The notes: generated by a model from the letters alone, not told the origin. DNA of 64,000 bases from WTJH01 sp049889695 (GCA_049889695.1 JBMHCX010000018.1:124001-188000); one strand, 5' to 3'; positions 8,814 to 18,171 are shown, counted from the stretch's first letter. Translations and numbers: made by a program.

Positions 8814-9635
8814 TTATTGCTTAGACTCCATTAACGCATCGATTACCTCTTGACTTACACCTACGTTGGAGAAACCTCCGTCGTGATATAGGTTTTGCAT
8901 GGTAACTTTGCGGGTGTAGTCAGAAAACATTGCAACAGTGTAGTCTGCACAATCTTGCGCAGTGGCGTTTCCTAAGGGAGATGTCAGTTCGGAATACTCT
9001 AAAAAGCCATCTAATCCTTTCACCCCTTTCCCTGCCGTGGTTAGGGTTGGCGATTGGGAAATGGTGTTAACGCGGACTTTTTTGTCCTTCCCGAAGAAGT
9101 AACCAAAACTGCGTGCTATAGACTCTAAATAAGCCTTATTGTCGGCCATGTCATTATAATTCGGAAAAGTACGTTGAGCGGCAACATAGGACAATGCAAT
9201 GATACTCCCCCAAGGATTGAGCGCATCTGACTTATACAAAACCTGTAATAATTTATGGAAAGACACGGCAGAAACGTCCCACCCCTTTGTTAACCAGTCG
9301 TGGTTTAAATCGGTATAATGTTTGCCTTTACGGACATTTACAGACATCCCTATGGAATGCAGTACAAAATCTATTTTCCCACCAAAGTGCTCTAATGTCT
9401 GGTCTACGAGTTGCTGCAAATCGTCAAGATTTGTGGCATCTGCAGGAATAAGTGGAGCTTGGGTAGCTTCAGCTAATTGATTAATCGTTCCCATACGCAA
9501 GGCTACTGGAGCGTTTGTAAGGACAAAGGAGCCTCCTGCGGCATGAACTGCCTCTGCTGTTTTCCAAGCGATTGACTGATCGTCTAAAGCGCCAAAAATA
9601 ATTCCCTTCTTTCCTGCTAAAATTTGATGATTCAT
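8814..9635 (-). CDS. fabI: Enoyl-[acyl-carrier-protein] reductase (NADH), FabI
   Basis: Reduces trans-2-enoyl-ACP in the elongation cycle of type II fatty-acid synthesis. The 273-residue short-chain dehydrogenase fold shows the modified nucleotide-binding start GALDDQSIAW, catalytic tyrosines Y150 and Y160, and K167 spaced as in FabI (Tyr-x6-Lys). The segment ISQSPTLTTAGKGV corresponds to the substrate-binding loop. It is 25 bases downstream of recN in the same strand block. Confidence 0.96.
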   Translation of the reverse strand: MNHQILAGKKGIIFGALDDQSIAWKTAEAVHAAGGSFVLTNAPVALRMGTINQLAEATQAPLIPADATNLDDLQQLVDQTLEHFGGKIDFVLHSIGMSVNVRKGKHYTDLNHDWLTKGWDVSAVSFHKLLQVLYKSDALNPWGSIIALSYVAAQRTFPNYNDMADNKAYLESIARSFGYFFGKDKKVRVNTISQSPTLTTAGKGVKGLDGFLEYSELTSPLGNATAQDCADYTVAMFSDYTRKVTMQNLYHDGGFSNVGVSQEVIDALMESKQ

Positions 9636-9660
9636 ATACGGTTATGTTTAATAATGCTAT

Positions 9661-11313
9661 TTATGATAAAAGTTCTTTTGCTTGGTCTATGGCTGCTGAA
9701 GTAATTGCATGCCCGGAGAGCATTTGTGCGATTTCCTCTATTCGCTGTTCTTGTGTCAATTCTTTAACGCGAGTTCGTGTCTGGTCGTCATAGGGTTCTT
9801 TAAACACCTTGAACTGTTGTTCTCCTTTGGCGGCTACCTGTGGCAAGTGAGTAATGGCGAATAGTTGCATATGGTTGCCCATACGCGCCATGATATGCCC
9901 CATACGGTCGGAAATATTTCCCGATACCCCCGTATCGATTTCATCAAAAATCAAGGTCGGTAATTGCTGATGTTGTGCCAAAATAGATTTAATCGCCAAC
10001 ATTATCCGAGAGCGTTCCCCGCCAGAAGCTACTTGTTTTAATGGAAGAAAACGGCTCCCTAAATTGGCGGCAAACAAGAAATCTGCCCTGTCCATTCCGT
10101 AGTGGCCTAAAGTGGACGTCTCCTCCAAAGCAACTTGGAATTGAGCATTTTCCATCCCCATCCAAGCCAGCAGCTGATGAATAGATTTCTGGAAGTCACC
10201 GATCACTTCTTGACGCGATGCTCGAAGGCTGAGCGCCAGGGTTTTTAAGCTGCTTTCTAACTGATCGATCTGTTGGCGTAATTTCGACAAATGCCCATCG
10301 AAGTTATCGGCTATTTCAAGCCCCTTTTCTAGTTCCGACTGCAGTTCAATCAATTCTTCTACAGTATTTTTTTGATGTTTTTGCTGGAGTTGGTAAAGGG
10401 TTTGTAGCTGCTCTTCCGCCACTTGTAGGGCCTGTGGATCACCCTCAAGACTGTCGAACTTTTGATCAAGCGACTGGTGTAAATCCTCTATTTCAGTCAG
10501 CAGAGCCTGTGCCTGCAGAGAAGAGCTTTCCCATGCACTAGATTTTTGTTGAGCTTGGTCTAATAACATCCGAAGACGATAGAGCTGATCTGTTATACCC
10601 AACTCTTCAGCACCTATCAATTGCAATGCCTCTGAAATATGTTCCCGAATATCATCGACCTGAGAAAGCGTAGACACTTTTTCTTCTAAAGGCTCTTGCA
10701 TACCCGCTTGGAGTTGAGCTGCTACCAATTCCTCATAGATAAACTTTTTGTACTCGTAGTCCTGTGAGGATTGCTGTTGTTGTTGAAGCAAGTCGTCTCG
10801 CTCTTTTTGTAAGGATCTAAACAGCTGCAAATCTTGCTGATAGCTGATCAGCAAGGATTCATTTTTAGCCAAAACGTCGAGTATCTGAAAGATATAGGAT
10901 TCTTCAACTACATTTTGGGTTTCATATTGGGTGTGAACATCAATTAAATAGGAACTCAGTTGTTCCAAGAGTTGTAGATTGACGGGAGTATCGTTTACAA
11001 ATGCGCGAGACTTTCCATTCGGATTTATTTCCCTTCGTAAAATGGTCTCCGTCGCATAATCCAAATCATTTTCGTCGAAAAATGATTTTATTTCTAATTG
11101 ATCGATTTGAAAAGTAGCTTCCACAACACACTTCTGGCTACTGTTCTTTAGTGACTTCAAGTCCGCACGTTTCCCTAGAACGAGGGCTAGGGCTCCCAAT
11201 AGGATAGACTTTCCTGCACCGGTTTCACCAGTGATGGTGGTCATTCCAGCAGAAAACTCCAGATCGAGATGATCGATTAAGGCATAATTTGAAATAAGCA
11301 AATTACGTAGCAA
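9661..11313 (-). CDS. recN: DNA repair protein RecN
   Basis: SMC-like ATPase for double-strand-break repair. 550 residues: Walker A GETGAGKS (29-36), long coiled coil rich in Gln and Leu (about 150-360), signature SGGERSRIMLAIK and Walker B TLIFDEIDTGVSG in the C-terminal half. The start codon is TTG at 11313: a stop lies three codons upstream, there is no ATG before residue 24, and starting there would remove the conserved N-terminal LLISNYALIDHLDLEF strand. TTG is therefore well supported by family alignment. Confidence 0.95.
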   Translation of the reverse strand: MLRNLLISNYALIDHLDLEFSAGMTTITGETGAGKSILLGALALVLGKRADLKSLKNSSQKCVVEATFQIDQLEIKSFFDENDLDYATETILRREINPNGKSRAFVNDTPVNLQLLEQLSSYLIDVHTQYETQNVVEESYIFQILDVLAKNESLLISYQQDLQLFRSLQKERDDLLQQQQQSSQDYEYKKFIYEELVAAQLQAGMQEPLEEKVSTLSQVDDIREHISEALQLIGAEELGITDQLYRLRMLLDQAQQKSSAWESSSLQAQALLTEIEDLHQSLDQKFDSLEGDPQALQVAEEQLQTLYQLQQKHQKNTVEELIELQSELEKGLEIADNFDGHLSKLRQQIDQLESSLKTLALSLRASRQEVIGDFQKSIHQLLAWMGMENAQFQVALEETSTLGHYGMDRADFLFAANLGSRFLPLKQVASGGERSRIMLAIKSILAQHQQLPTLIFDEIDTGVSGNISDRMGHIMARMGNHMQLFAITHLPQVAAKGEQQFKVFKEPYDDQTRTRVKELTQEQRIEEIAQMLSGHAITSAAIDQAKELLS

Positions 11314-11376
11314 ACTCTTCTAATTTAGGTCAACGGTCAAAGATAGCAGACTTCCGGCCGATAGTCAACTTTTGAA

Positions 11377-12279
11377 TTAGCGTATTTTTCGCCATTTAGG
11401 GTTAAAGAAAGGAGCGATTTGCTGTAATAGCTTTTTGAGTTCTTGGGTTTCGAATGCCGGGCCGTCCTTAAAAATTTCCACAATTTCATCTCCTTTAGCA
11501 TCGAAGAAGACTTGTAACAAAAAAGCATTTGGTCGGCGATCGTAGATCTTTTTTAATTCCTCAATAGCAGCGGCAATAGATGCTTTCGCTTTAAGAGAGT
11601 CATCCGCTAATCGATCGATGCCTTCGCGATGATAGAGGTAAAGTGCTTGTTGAAAGGGTCTAAAAGTATTCGACTGAAGTTCATCGATCAGCCAGAAGCG
11701 GTTTCTATTGCCTTCGTTCTGTCGCCATCCTCGGAACCCACTGTTTTGCGCCAAATTCAAAATCCGTTGGGCTTGTTCAAAATAAGCATCTCCTCCTTGG
11801 GGGGAAAAACTAGCAGCATCTAATCCCAAAACGATGTAGGTATAGAAACCGAAAAGAGATACGAGGTTCGAATCAAATGTTGCAGGATTAAAAAAGAGCG
11901 GCTGATATTCTTGGTAGATGAACTGAATATCTTTGTCTAAAAAATTAAACACCGGACTACTGTAATTTGTCCCATAGGCTGGTCGCTGAGATTGTACTTG
12001 AAGGGTTCCTTCGAAGCGATCGGCAGCGTATTTGTTTATATTAATCACAAAACTACACTGAATGCGTTCTTCATTTTTGACCGCCCGAGAGGTCCATGCT
12101 TGAGAACTAAAAAAGTCTTTAATGGACCGCTCTAGGGTCTGAAAAATTTGTTGATTGGTTTGATTGACCAATTCTGCATTTAGCACCACTTCTACTTGCA
12201 ATTCCTGCGACCTTACATGGCTACAGAAGAAGAATAGAACAAGACTAAACTGTCTAAACAAAACGTTTACAGAGGGCAT
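11377..12279 (-). CDS. DUF4835-like exported protein
   Basis: About 300 residues with a signal peptide (MPSVNVLFRQFSLVLFFFC...) followed by a soluble region containing the RIQCSFVININKY stretch and a C-terminal half with repeated helices. I recognise it as the Bacteroidota family catalogued as DUF4835, found next to coaBC and recN; from memory it has been linked to the type IX secretion system (PorD), which I cannot verify here. The frame is open to 12345, but the ATG at 12279 gives a proper signal peptide. Even so it overlaps the end of coaBC by 26 bases. Confidence 0.75.
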   Translation of the reverse strand: MPSVNVLFRQFSLVLFFFCSHVRSQELQVEVVLNAELVNQTNQQIFQTLERSIKDFFSSQAWTSRAVKNEERIQCSFVININKYAADRFEGTLQVQSQRPAYGTNYSSPVFNFLDKDIQFIYQEYQPLFFNPATFDSNLVSLFGFYTYIVLGLDAASFSPQGGDAYFEQAQRILNLAQNSGFRGWRQNEGNRNRFWLIDELQSNTFRPFQQALYLYHREGIDRLADDSLKAKASIAAAIEELKKIYDRRPNAFLLQVFFDAKGDEIVEIFKDGPAFETQELKKLLQQIAPFFNPKWRKIR

Positions 12280-13471
12280 CCCAAAGGGCATAAGCCAAGT
12301 CTTTTTTGGATTGTAATTGAAATGGAATGCTTGTTTCATCATCAAAAAATAGCGTCACCTTGTTGGTATCCCCGAATCCAGCGCCGGGGTCGTTTAATGA
12401 ATTTAAAACGATGGCATTTAGGTTTTTCGTATGTAGCTTTTGCTTGGCTTGGTTTGTTTCGTCTGCAGTTTCGAGAGCAAATCCAATTAGCAATTGCTGC
12501 TTCTTTGTATCTCCCATAGACGCTAGAATATCTTTAGTGGGCTGCAGCTCTATCTGATCCAAGCCACCTTGGTTCTTTTTAATTTTTTGAGGCTGCTTTT
12601 GGGCAGGTTTAAAATCTGCGACGGCGGCAGCGGCTATGGCTATATCGATATCACTGTAGTGTTTGTGCACAGCCGAATACATTTCATCTGAAGATTGGAC
12701 CGCGGTTAGGTTAATCTGTGGATGCTGTGCTTGCAGTTGTGTTGGTCCACTAATTAGATAGACTTGGGCGCCTAGAACGGCTGCAGCTTCAGCTAACGCA
12801 AACCCCATTTTTCCCGATGAGAAATTACCGATGAATCGGACAGGGTCTATGGCCTCGTAGGTCGGCCCAGCAGTAATTAAAATCTTCTTCCCCTCCAATG
12901 GTCTAGCTGCCGAAGTGATCTGATGTCTCTCTAAATAGTCTAGTTGCAGCTCGGGTTCCAACATACGCCCCTTGCCTTCTAAACCACTCGCTAAAAACCC
13001 CTCTCCTACAGGGAGGACAACAACTCCCGCAGCGGCAAGCTTCTGAAGATTCTTCTGGTTAGCCTCGTGAGCAAACATATCCAAATCCATTGCCGGAGCG
13101 ACAAACACAGGACAAGTGGCCGAAAGGTAAGTCGCAATTAATAGATTATTACACTTGGCATGCACCATAGCCGATAGTGTATTAGAAGTAGCTGGGGCAA
13201 TTAGAAAAAGGTCGGCCCACTTGCCTAGAGCAACATGGTCGTTCCACTGTGGGTTACCCGTAGCAGATGGAGCTGTAAAAGAACTGTAAACTTCTTCTTG
13301 GCTGAGGGTAGCTAGGGTAAGTGGCGTAACAAACGCTTTGGCGTCTGGCGTCATGACGACTCTAACTTCTGCTCCCCTTTGCTTTAGCAATCGAATTAAA
13401 AAAGGGATCTTATAAGCAGCAATTCCTGCACTTATCCCTACTAAAATTTTTTTGCCTTTTAGGCCAGACAT
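12254..13471 (-). CDS. coaBC: Bifunctional phosphopantothenoylcysteine decarboxylase / phosphopantothenate-cysteine ligase
   Basis: Two consecutive steps of CoA synthesis on one chain (405 residues). The N-terminal flavoprotein decarboxylase has GISAGIAAYK, the catalytic His79 (NDHV) and PATSN; the C-terminal ligase begins around 196 with ITAGPTYEAIDPVRFIGNFSSGK. Two positions differ from the E. coli Dfp consensus: the PAMNxxMW substrate clamp reads PAMDLDMF, and the expected active-site Cys in the ACG-GRM stretch is Ser (ASGLEGKGRM). Both look like lineage variants rather than decay, as the rest is intact. It is three bases downstream of rpoZ. Confidence 0.95.
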   Translation of the reverse strand: MSGLKGKKILVGISAGIAAYKIPFLIRLLKQRGAEVRVVMTPDAKAFVTPLTLATLSQEEVYSSFTAPSATGNPQWNDHVALGKWADLFLIAPATSNTLSAMVHAKCNNLLIATYLSATCPVFVAPAMDLDMFAHEANQKNLQKLAAAGVVVLPVGEGFLASGLEGKGRMLEPELQLDYLERHQITSAARPLEGKKILITAGPTYEAIDPVRFIGNFSSGKMGFALAEAAAVLGAQVYLISGPTQLQAQHPQINLTAVQSSDEMYSAVHKHYSDIDIAIAAAAVADFKPAQKQPQKIKKNQGGLDQIELQPTKDILASMGDTKKQQLLIGFALETADETNQAKQKLHTKNLNAIVLNSLNDPGAGFGDTNKVTLFFDDETSIPFQLQSKKDLAYALWDALCKRFV

Positions 13472-13474
13472 CGA

Positions 13475-13801
13475 TTAGGCCGTTTCGTCTGTATTTCGGT
13501 AATAAACCCGATCGTTCAGCCATTCTTCAATGGCTAAGGCATGCGGCTTTGGTAAACGCTCGTAGAAACGAGATACTTCGATCTGTTCTTTGTTTTCAAA
13601 AATTTCTTCTAGACTCTCGTTATGCGTCGCAAATTCATCTAATTTTTCGTGTAGCTCCTTTTTGATGTCCAAGTTAATTTGTGCGCTACGCTTGGCCATA
13701 ATTGAAATTGCTTCGTAGATGTTTTCGGTATCGGCTTCAATAGCATTACGGTTATAGGTTTTGGTGCTAACCGAGGCTTCTGTAGATCGATATTTAGTCA
13801 T
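13475..13801 (-). CDS. rpoZ: DNA-directed RNA polymerase omega subunit (Bacteroidota/Rpb6 type)
   Basis: A 108-residue acidic/basic protein. The segment NIYEAISIMAKRSAQI matches the omega/Rpb6 core that clamps the beta' C-terminus, and the C-terminal half (RLPKPHALAIEEWLNDRVYYR) is typical of the Bacteroidota version. It lies between bamD and coaBC, with a gap of 11 bases to bamD and 3 to coaBC. The coaBC neighbourhood is shared with the classical omega gene order in other phyla, which supports the call. Confidence 0.88.
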   Translation of the reverse strand: MTKYRSTEASVSTKTYNRNAIEADTENIYEAISIMAKRSAQINLDIKKELHEKLDEFATHNESLEEIFENKEQIEVSRFYERLPKPHALAIEEWLNDRVYYRNTDETA

Positions 13802-13812
13802 AATCTAAAAAT

Positions 13813-14622
13813 TTAAGGTGTTGTAAGGGTATCAAAACCTTCCAGAAGGTTTTGAACTCTATTGATTTTGTTGTCTAAGTCTTCCAAGAAAATAGTATCG
13901 GGGTAGTATCGAATGATCTTTTGATGTAATTCAAGAAGCTCTTCCAAACGTTCTAATTGCTTGGATCGGATACTGTTCACAGCTATTTCGTAATGCGATA
14001 AAAAGTGATAGTACATGGCTTCTTCCCGAAACTTCGTGCCTGGGAAACTACCGACAAAATTATCGAAAGATTGAATGGATGCTCTGTAATCGCGAATGGT
14101 ATGGTATTGCTTTGCAATTTCAAATGCCTTTTTTTCCAGTTTGGTTTGTAACTCAGCAATCATTTGGTTAGCCTCTACCGTTCGCTCTGAGTCGGGATAG
14201 CTATCCATGAATAGCTGTAATTTTTCAATTGCCGTGTTTGTGTCTTTTTGATCGAGACTGTAAACGGGTGATACTTCATAATAGGCTTTTGCCGCTTTAA
14301 ATCGTGCTTCTTCGACGCGTTGACTGCGAGGATAGGTCTTCACAAAATTCTCGAACTGGTAGGCGGCTAAAAAGTAATCTTCGTTCAGATAATAGGTGTC
14401 TGCAAAAAAGAAAATGACACGTTCTGCTTGTGGCTTACCTCGGTAGGAAGGCACTACTTGTTCAAACAGCCGATTGGCCTTTCGGTGTTCTCCTGCGTTG
14501 TAATAGTTTTCTGCCTCTTTGTACTTCAGGCTGATATCATCGCTATTGAGTAGCTTTTGATATGGACTACAAGATACTAGCAGAACACTACTGCAAATGA
14601 GAATGAGTTGTCTCAGATTCAT
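13813..14622 (-). CDS. bamD: Outer membrane assembly lipoprotein BamD
   Basis: Lipoprotein component of the BAM complex that inserts beta-barrels into the outer membrane. The ATG at 14622 gives MNLRQLILICSSVLLVSC, a lipoprotein signal with LVSC lipobox; the frame is open five codons further but those add nothing. The mature part is tetratricopeptide-like (YYNAGEHRKANRLFEQVV, YFLAAYQFENFVKTYPRS). About 270 residues, normal for BamD. First of the tightly packed bamD-rpoZ-coaBC-DUF4835 genes. Confidence 0.92.
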   Translation of the reverse strand: MNLRQLILICSSVLLVSCSPYQKLLNSDDISLKYKEAENYYNAGEHRKANRLFEQVVPSYRGKPQAERVIFFFADTYYLNEDYFLAAYQFENFVKTYPRSQRVEEARFKAAKAYYEVSPVYSLDQKDTNTAIEKLQLFMDSYPDSERTVEANQMIAELQTKLEKKAFEIAKQYHTIRDYRASIQSFDNFVGSFPGTKFREEAMYYHFLSHYEIAVNSIRSKQLERLEELLELHQKIIRYYPDTIFLEDLDNKINRVQNLLEGFDTLTTP

Positions 14623-14676
14623 TCCGCAAAAATACAAATAAAAAAGGGATTGATACTGACTTAAAATATGTTAAAA

Positions 14677-15564
14677 CTAAAGGGCTTCAAACTCAAGCGC
14701 TGTTAGGGCGCTTTTGAGCTCTTCACTTAGGGTATGACTTGCAGCAACCAAAGGTAAGCGCACAACATTAGTGTTGTAATGTAAGAGTTCCAAAAGTGCT
14801 TTTACTCCCGCAGGATTACCTTCCTTAAAGATAAGATCGATGATCGGCTGTAAAGCGATGAATACTTGCGAATTTTCGAAATTAGGATTCGATACACTTT
14901 CATCCAATAAGGCCTTGAAAACATTAGGGAAAGCGTTGCCGATAACAGAAATACAACCGACCCCACCATGATGCACCAAGAAGGGTGCTAGATGGTCGTC
15001 TCCAGAAATAACCAAAAAATCCTCCGGTACTTGTTGCAACAAATTCAAGATCTGATTTTTGTCATCTATGGCTTCTTTAACCGCTACAATATTGGGATGC
15101 TTGGCAAGATCTGCCACGGTATCCGGGAGCATATTCACCCCTGTCCGCGATGGAACATTATATAAAATAATGGGTTTAGCAGCTCGGTCAGCGATGTACT
15201 GGTAATGAGTTATAAGCCCCTGTTGTGTAGGCCTGTTATAGTAGGGAGTTACCGAAAGGATGGCTTCAAAAGGACTTAAGTCCCATCGATTCAATTCATC
15301 AACAATCGATTGTGTATGATTTCCGCCTAGGCCTAAAACCAAAGGAATATTTCCTCGGCTTTTCTCAACTACTGTTTTCACCACAAGCTGTTTTTCTTCA
15401 AAGCTTAAAGTCGGGGTTTCAGCTGTCGTTCCAAGGACTACTAAGTAGTCTGTTTGAGCTGATACATGAGCCGTAACCAAACGTTCAAGTGCGTCATAAT
15501 CTACAGCCCCATCCTTATCAAACGGAGTAATCAAAGCGACTCCTAAACCATTTAATTTACTCAT
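14677..15564 (-). CDS. dapA: 4-hydroxy-tetrahydrodipicolinate synthase
   Basis: Condenses pyruvate with aspartate semialdehyde at the branch point to lysine and diaminopimelate. 295 residues, TIM barrel, with Schiff-base lysine K163 (AVKEA), Y135 and R140 in YNVPSRTG, and the TT pair at 46-47; all catalytic residues are present. The start overlaps the stop of the upstream conserved unknown gene by four bases. dapF of the same pathway is near 25.3 kb but in a different operon. Confidence 0.96.
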   Translation of the reverse strand: MSKLNGLGVALITPFDKDGAVDYDALERLVTAHVSAQTDYLVVLGTTAETPTLSFEEKQLVVKTVVEKSRGNIPLVLGLGGNHTQSIVDELNRWDLSPFEAILSVTPYYNRPTQQGLITHYQYIADRAAKPIILYNVPSRTGVNMLPDTVADLAKHPNIVAVKEAIDDKNQILNLLQQVPEDFLVISGDDHLAPFLVHHGGVGCISVIGNAFPNVFKALLDESVSNPNFENSQVFIALQPIIDLIFKEGNPAGVKALLELLHYNTNVVRLPLVAASHTLSEELKSALTALEFEAL

Positions 15565-16082
15565 GCAGATGCTAATATAGGCTTAAGATATTTCGGGAGC
15601 TCTACTGCCAGGGTAGCCGAATTAGTTAAGCCAAAATTGAAAATTATATGATTCAAGCGCGGATCGGTAGGAGCAAAACCTAACCGGAACGCTGCATTGA
15701 ATTTTAAACTTAAATAATAAATAAGCGGATCGGTATCATCAAAATAATTAATGAGTACGTCGACCTCAAAACCACAAAACCTACTCACGTCCAGCGGTAG
15801 CACTCCTCTGTAATTCACTCGATCGGGTTGTAAATACAAGTGATTCGGACTTCCCTTGTCTTCTTCTTGCTCTGACACTGACAGAAATCTAATCCGATCG
15901 ATAGACATTTCAAACAAATCAGCAATCAACTGGACTGTTTTCTCAGGCATGGGGTTAGAAGAGCGTTGGAGAACTACTACGTCCTGCACCGGTTTCTGTA
16001 AGAACATCTTTCGATGGACATTCTTTTTCAGAGACCTACGGTTACTGTAATTCAACAGAAAATTTCTGATGCGCTCTTTCAT
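15561..16082 (-). CDS. Conserved flavobacterial protein of unknown function (DUF6913-like)
   Basis: A 173-residue soluble protein with a basic N-terminus (MKERIRNFLLNYSNRRSLKKN). The remainder alternates charged and hydrophobic stretches (VLINYFDDTDPLIYYLSLKF, FRLGFAPTDPRLNHIIFNFG). I associate it from memory with DUF6913, usually next to dapA in this family; no catalytic motif is evident. It overlaps dapA by ATGA and has a consensus -7 element a few bases before its ATG, so it probably leads the dapA transcript. Confidence 0.65.
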   Translation of the reverse strand: MKERIRNFLLNYSNRRSLKKNVHRKMFLQKPVQDVVVLQRSSNPMPEKTVQLIADLFEMSIDRIRFLSVSEQEEDKGSPNHLYLQPDRVNYRGVLPLDVSRFCGFEVDVLINYFDDTDPLIYYLSLKFNAAFRLGFAPTDPRLNHIIFNFGLTNSATLAVELPKYLKPILASA

Positions 16083-16086
16083 GATG

Positions 16087-16094
16087 CAAAAATA
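16087..16094 (-). promoter_or_regulatory. -7 element before the DUF6913-like/dapA genes
   Basis: The minus strand reads TATTTTTG, an exact TAnnTTTG, ending four bases before the ATG at 16082. The transcript would have almost no leader. Confidence 0.5.
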
Positions 16095-16170
16095 ATAAGT
16101 CCTTAAGGACTATAAGCCCCAAAGCGAGGAATTCAATAAAATATATGTCTTAATTGTTGGATTTCAAACA

Positions 16171-18171
16171 TTAAGAAAGGTTTAGCTGCTCTAAAAAGGT
16201 GGCCTCATCCCAAATTGGAACCCCTAAGGTTTCTGCTTTTTTTCTCTTGGAAGGTCCCATGCCTTCCCCTGCTACAACAGCAGATGTAGTTTTCGACACA
16301 CCGCTTTGAAGAATCCCACCAGCGGCTTCAATTTTGGCTTTTACTTCCTCTCTGGAGAGCCGCTCAAAGACACCAGAAACCACAAATTTTTTCCCGGTAA
16401 ACGCAGCGTTCTGTGGGATGTCTAATTCTTCTTGCGCAAGGGATAAGCCGTGTTGCCGCAAGCGATCCACCAGATAGATATTTTGGGGCATTGCCCAAAA
16501 ATCAATTAAACTTTGTGCTATTCGCTCCCCTATTTCATCGACTTGAAGTAATGTTTCTAGATCGGCTTGAATGATCGCTTCCATGGATCCGAAATGACGT
16601 GCTAGTTTTTTGGCAACGGTTTCTCCGACGTAACGAATTCCCAAACCAAATAATAATTTATGAAAGGGCTGCTCCTTAGACTGTTGGATTCCAGCAATGA
16701 GGTTATCCACGGATTTTTGAGCCATTCGATCCAAAGGAAGTATCTGCTCAGGTTGAAGATCATACAAATCGGCACAATCTCTAATAAGATGATTCGAGAA
16801 CAATAGCTGTATTGTTTCAGCTCCTAGGCCCTCTATATCCATCGCTTTTCTGGAAATAAAATGCTGAATTTTCCCTACGCGCTGAGGAGGACATTCACTT
16901 GCATTCGGACAATAGTGTTGTGCTTCTCCGGCAATTCTAATCAATGGAGTGTCGCATTCAGGACAATTGTCTATAAATTTAACCTGATCTTCTTCAGCTC
17001 CCCTTTGCTGGTCGTAAACACTGACAATCTTAGGGATAATTTCCCCGCCTTTTTCCACAATGACAGCATCGTTGAGGCGAAGGTCGAGCTTTTCGATCTG
17101 ATCTTGATTGTGTAAGGAAGCTCGCTTAACAGTTGTTCCGGAGATTAAAACTGGTTCTAAATTCGCAACAGGTGTAATTGCCCCTGTTCTCCCCACCTGA
17201 TAGCTCACGCTCTGTAAGCGACTCACTACTTGCTCTGCTTGAAATTTGTAGGCAATTGCCCAACGAGGAGCCTTGGCCGTATATCCTAGTTGTTCCTGCT
17301 GCTGCAGATCATTCACCTTAATCACAATACCATCAATTTCATAAGGAAGCGATTTTCGAGCATTATCCCAATGACGTATAAATGAATGCACTTCTTCTAA
17401 TGAATGTACAAGACGTGCAGATTCAGGCACTTTAAAACCCCAGCGACGAGCACTTTCCAAAGCTTCCCACTGAGAATCGACAGCAAGATCGGTCCCGGCT
17501 AGGGAGTAAAGAAAACACTCCAACGGACGTTCAGCTACCAATCTACTGTCTTGAAGCTTTAAGGAACCAGATGCCGTATTTCGCGGATTCATGTAAGGAG
17601 GCTCTCCGTTAGCAAGTCTTTGTTCATTCATGGCATGAAACCCCTCCCAGGGGAGTATTATCTCGCCCCGGATTTCAAAAAAATCAGGTGGGTTAGCTTG
17701 TAACTGTAAAGGAATCGTCGGAATGGTTTTGAGGTTTTGAGTCACGTCATCTCCCTGAGTTCCGTCCCCACGCGTTAATCCTTGTTCTAAACGACCATTC
17801 CTGTAGCTCAAGCTAATCGATGCGCCATCGAATTTTAATTCGCAGGTGTAGCTCACCTGAACATCTCCCAAACGTTTCAGAATTCGCTGTTCCCATTGTT
17901 GCAATTCTTCAGGAGAATAGGTGTTATCTAAAGAATACATTGGAAAACGATGGGGTTTGGTTTCAAAATTTTTAGTCAGTCCCCCACCGACTCGCTCACT
18001 AGGAGAATTGGGGTCGAAATACTCCGGAAATTGGGCTTCTAAAGCTTGTAGTTCTTTTAATTTTAAATCAAAATCTCGATCAGAGATGATGGGCTGATCT
18101 AAGATGTAGTATCGATAATTGTGTTCGTGGAGTTCTTTCCGTAAAGCGTCAATTTTCGTTTTGGGATCCAT
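16171..18171 (-). CDS. ligA: NAD-dependent DNA ligase
   Basis: Seals nicks in replication and repair using NAD+. The ATG at 18171 gives 666 residues; a GTG at 18180 overlapping the prmC stop is the alternative. Domains in order: Ia, adenylation with K116 in CELKFDG, OB fold, zinc finger with four Cys (CPEC, then CPNASEC), HhH repeats (FGLGIRYVGETVAKKLA), and C-terminal BRCT (FVVSGVFERLSREEVK...). All domains are complete. It lies directly downstream of prmC. Confidence 0.97.
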   Translation of the reverse strand: MDPKTKIDALRKELHEHNYRYYILDQPIISDRDFDLKLKELQALEAQFPEYFDPNSPSERVGGGLTKNFETKPHRFPMYSLDNTYSPEELQQWEQRILKRLGDVQVSYTCELKFDGASISLSYRNGRLEQGLTRGDGTQGDDVTQNLKTIPTIPLQLQANPPDFFEIRGEIILPWEGFHAMNEQRLANGEPPYMNPRNTASGSLKLQDSRLVAERPLECFLYSLAGTDLAVDSQWEALESARRWGFKVPESARLVHSLEEVHSFIRHWDNARKSLPYEIDGIVIKVNDLQQQEQLGYTAKAPRWAIAYKFQAEQVVSRLQSVSYQVGRTGAITPVANLEPVLISGTTVKRASLHNQDQIEKLDLRLNDAVIVEKGGEIIPKIVSVYDQQRGAEEDQVKFIDNCPECDTPLIRIAGEAQHYCPNASECPPQRVGKIQHFISRKAMDIEGLGAETIQLLFSNHLIRDCADLYDLQPEQILPLDRMAQKSVDNLIAGIQQSKEQPFHKLLFGLGIRYVGETVAKKLARHFGSMEAIIQADLETLLQVDEIGERIAQSLIDFWAMPQNIYLVDRLRQHGLSLAQEELDIPQNAAFTGKKFVVSGVFERLSREEVKAKIEAAGGILQSGVSKTTSAVVAGEGMGPSKRKKAETLGVPIWDEATFLEQLNLS

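Noticed and set aside
16098..16111. 14-base perfect palindrome AGTCCTTAAGGACT upstream of the DUF6913-like gene
   Set aside because: Palindromes of this length are expected about four times in 64 kb by chance, and it does not sit at a defined distance from both promoter elements.
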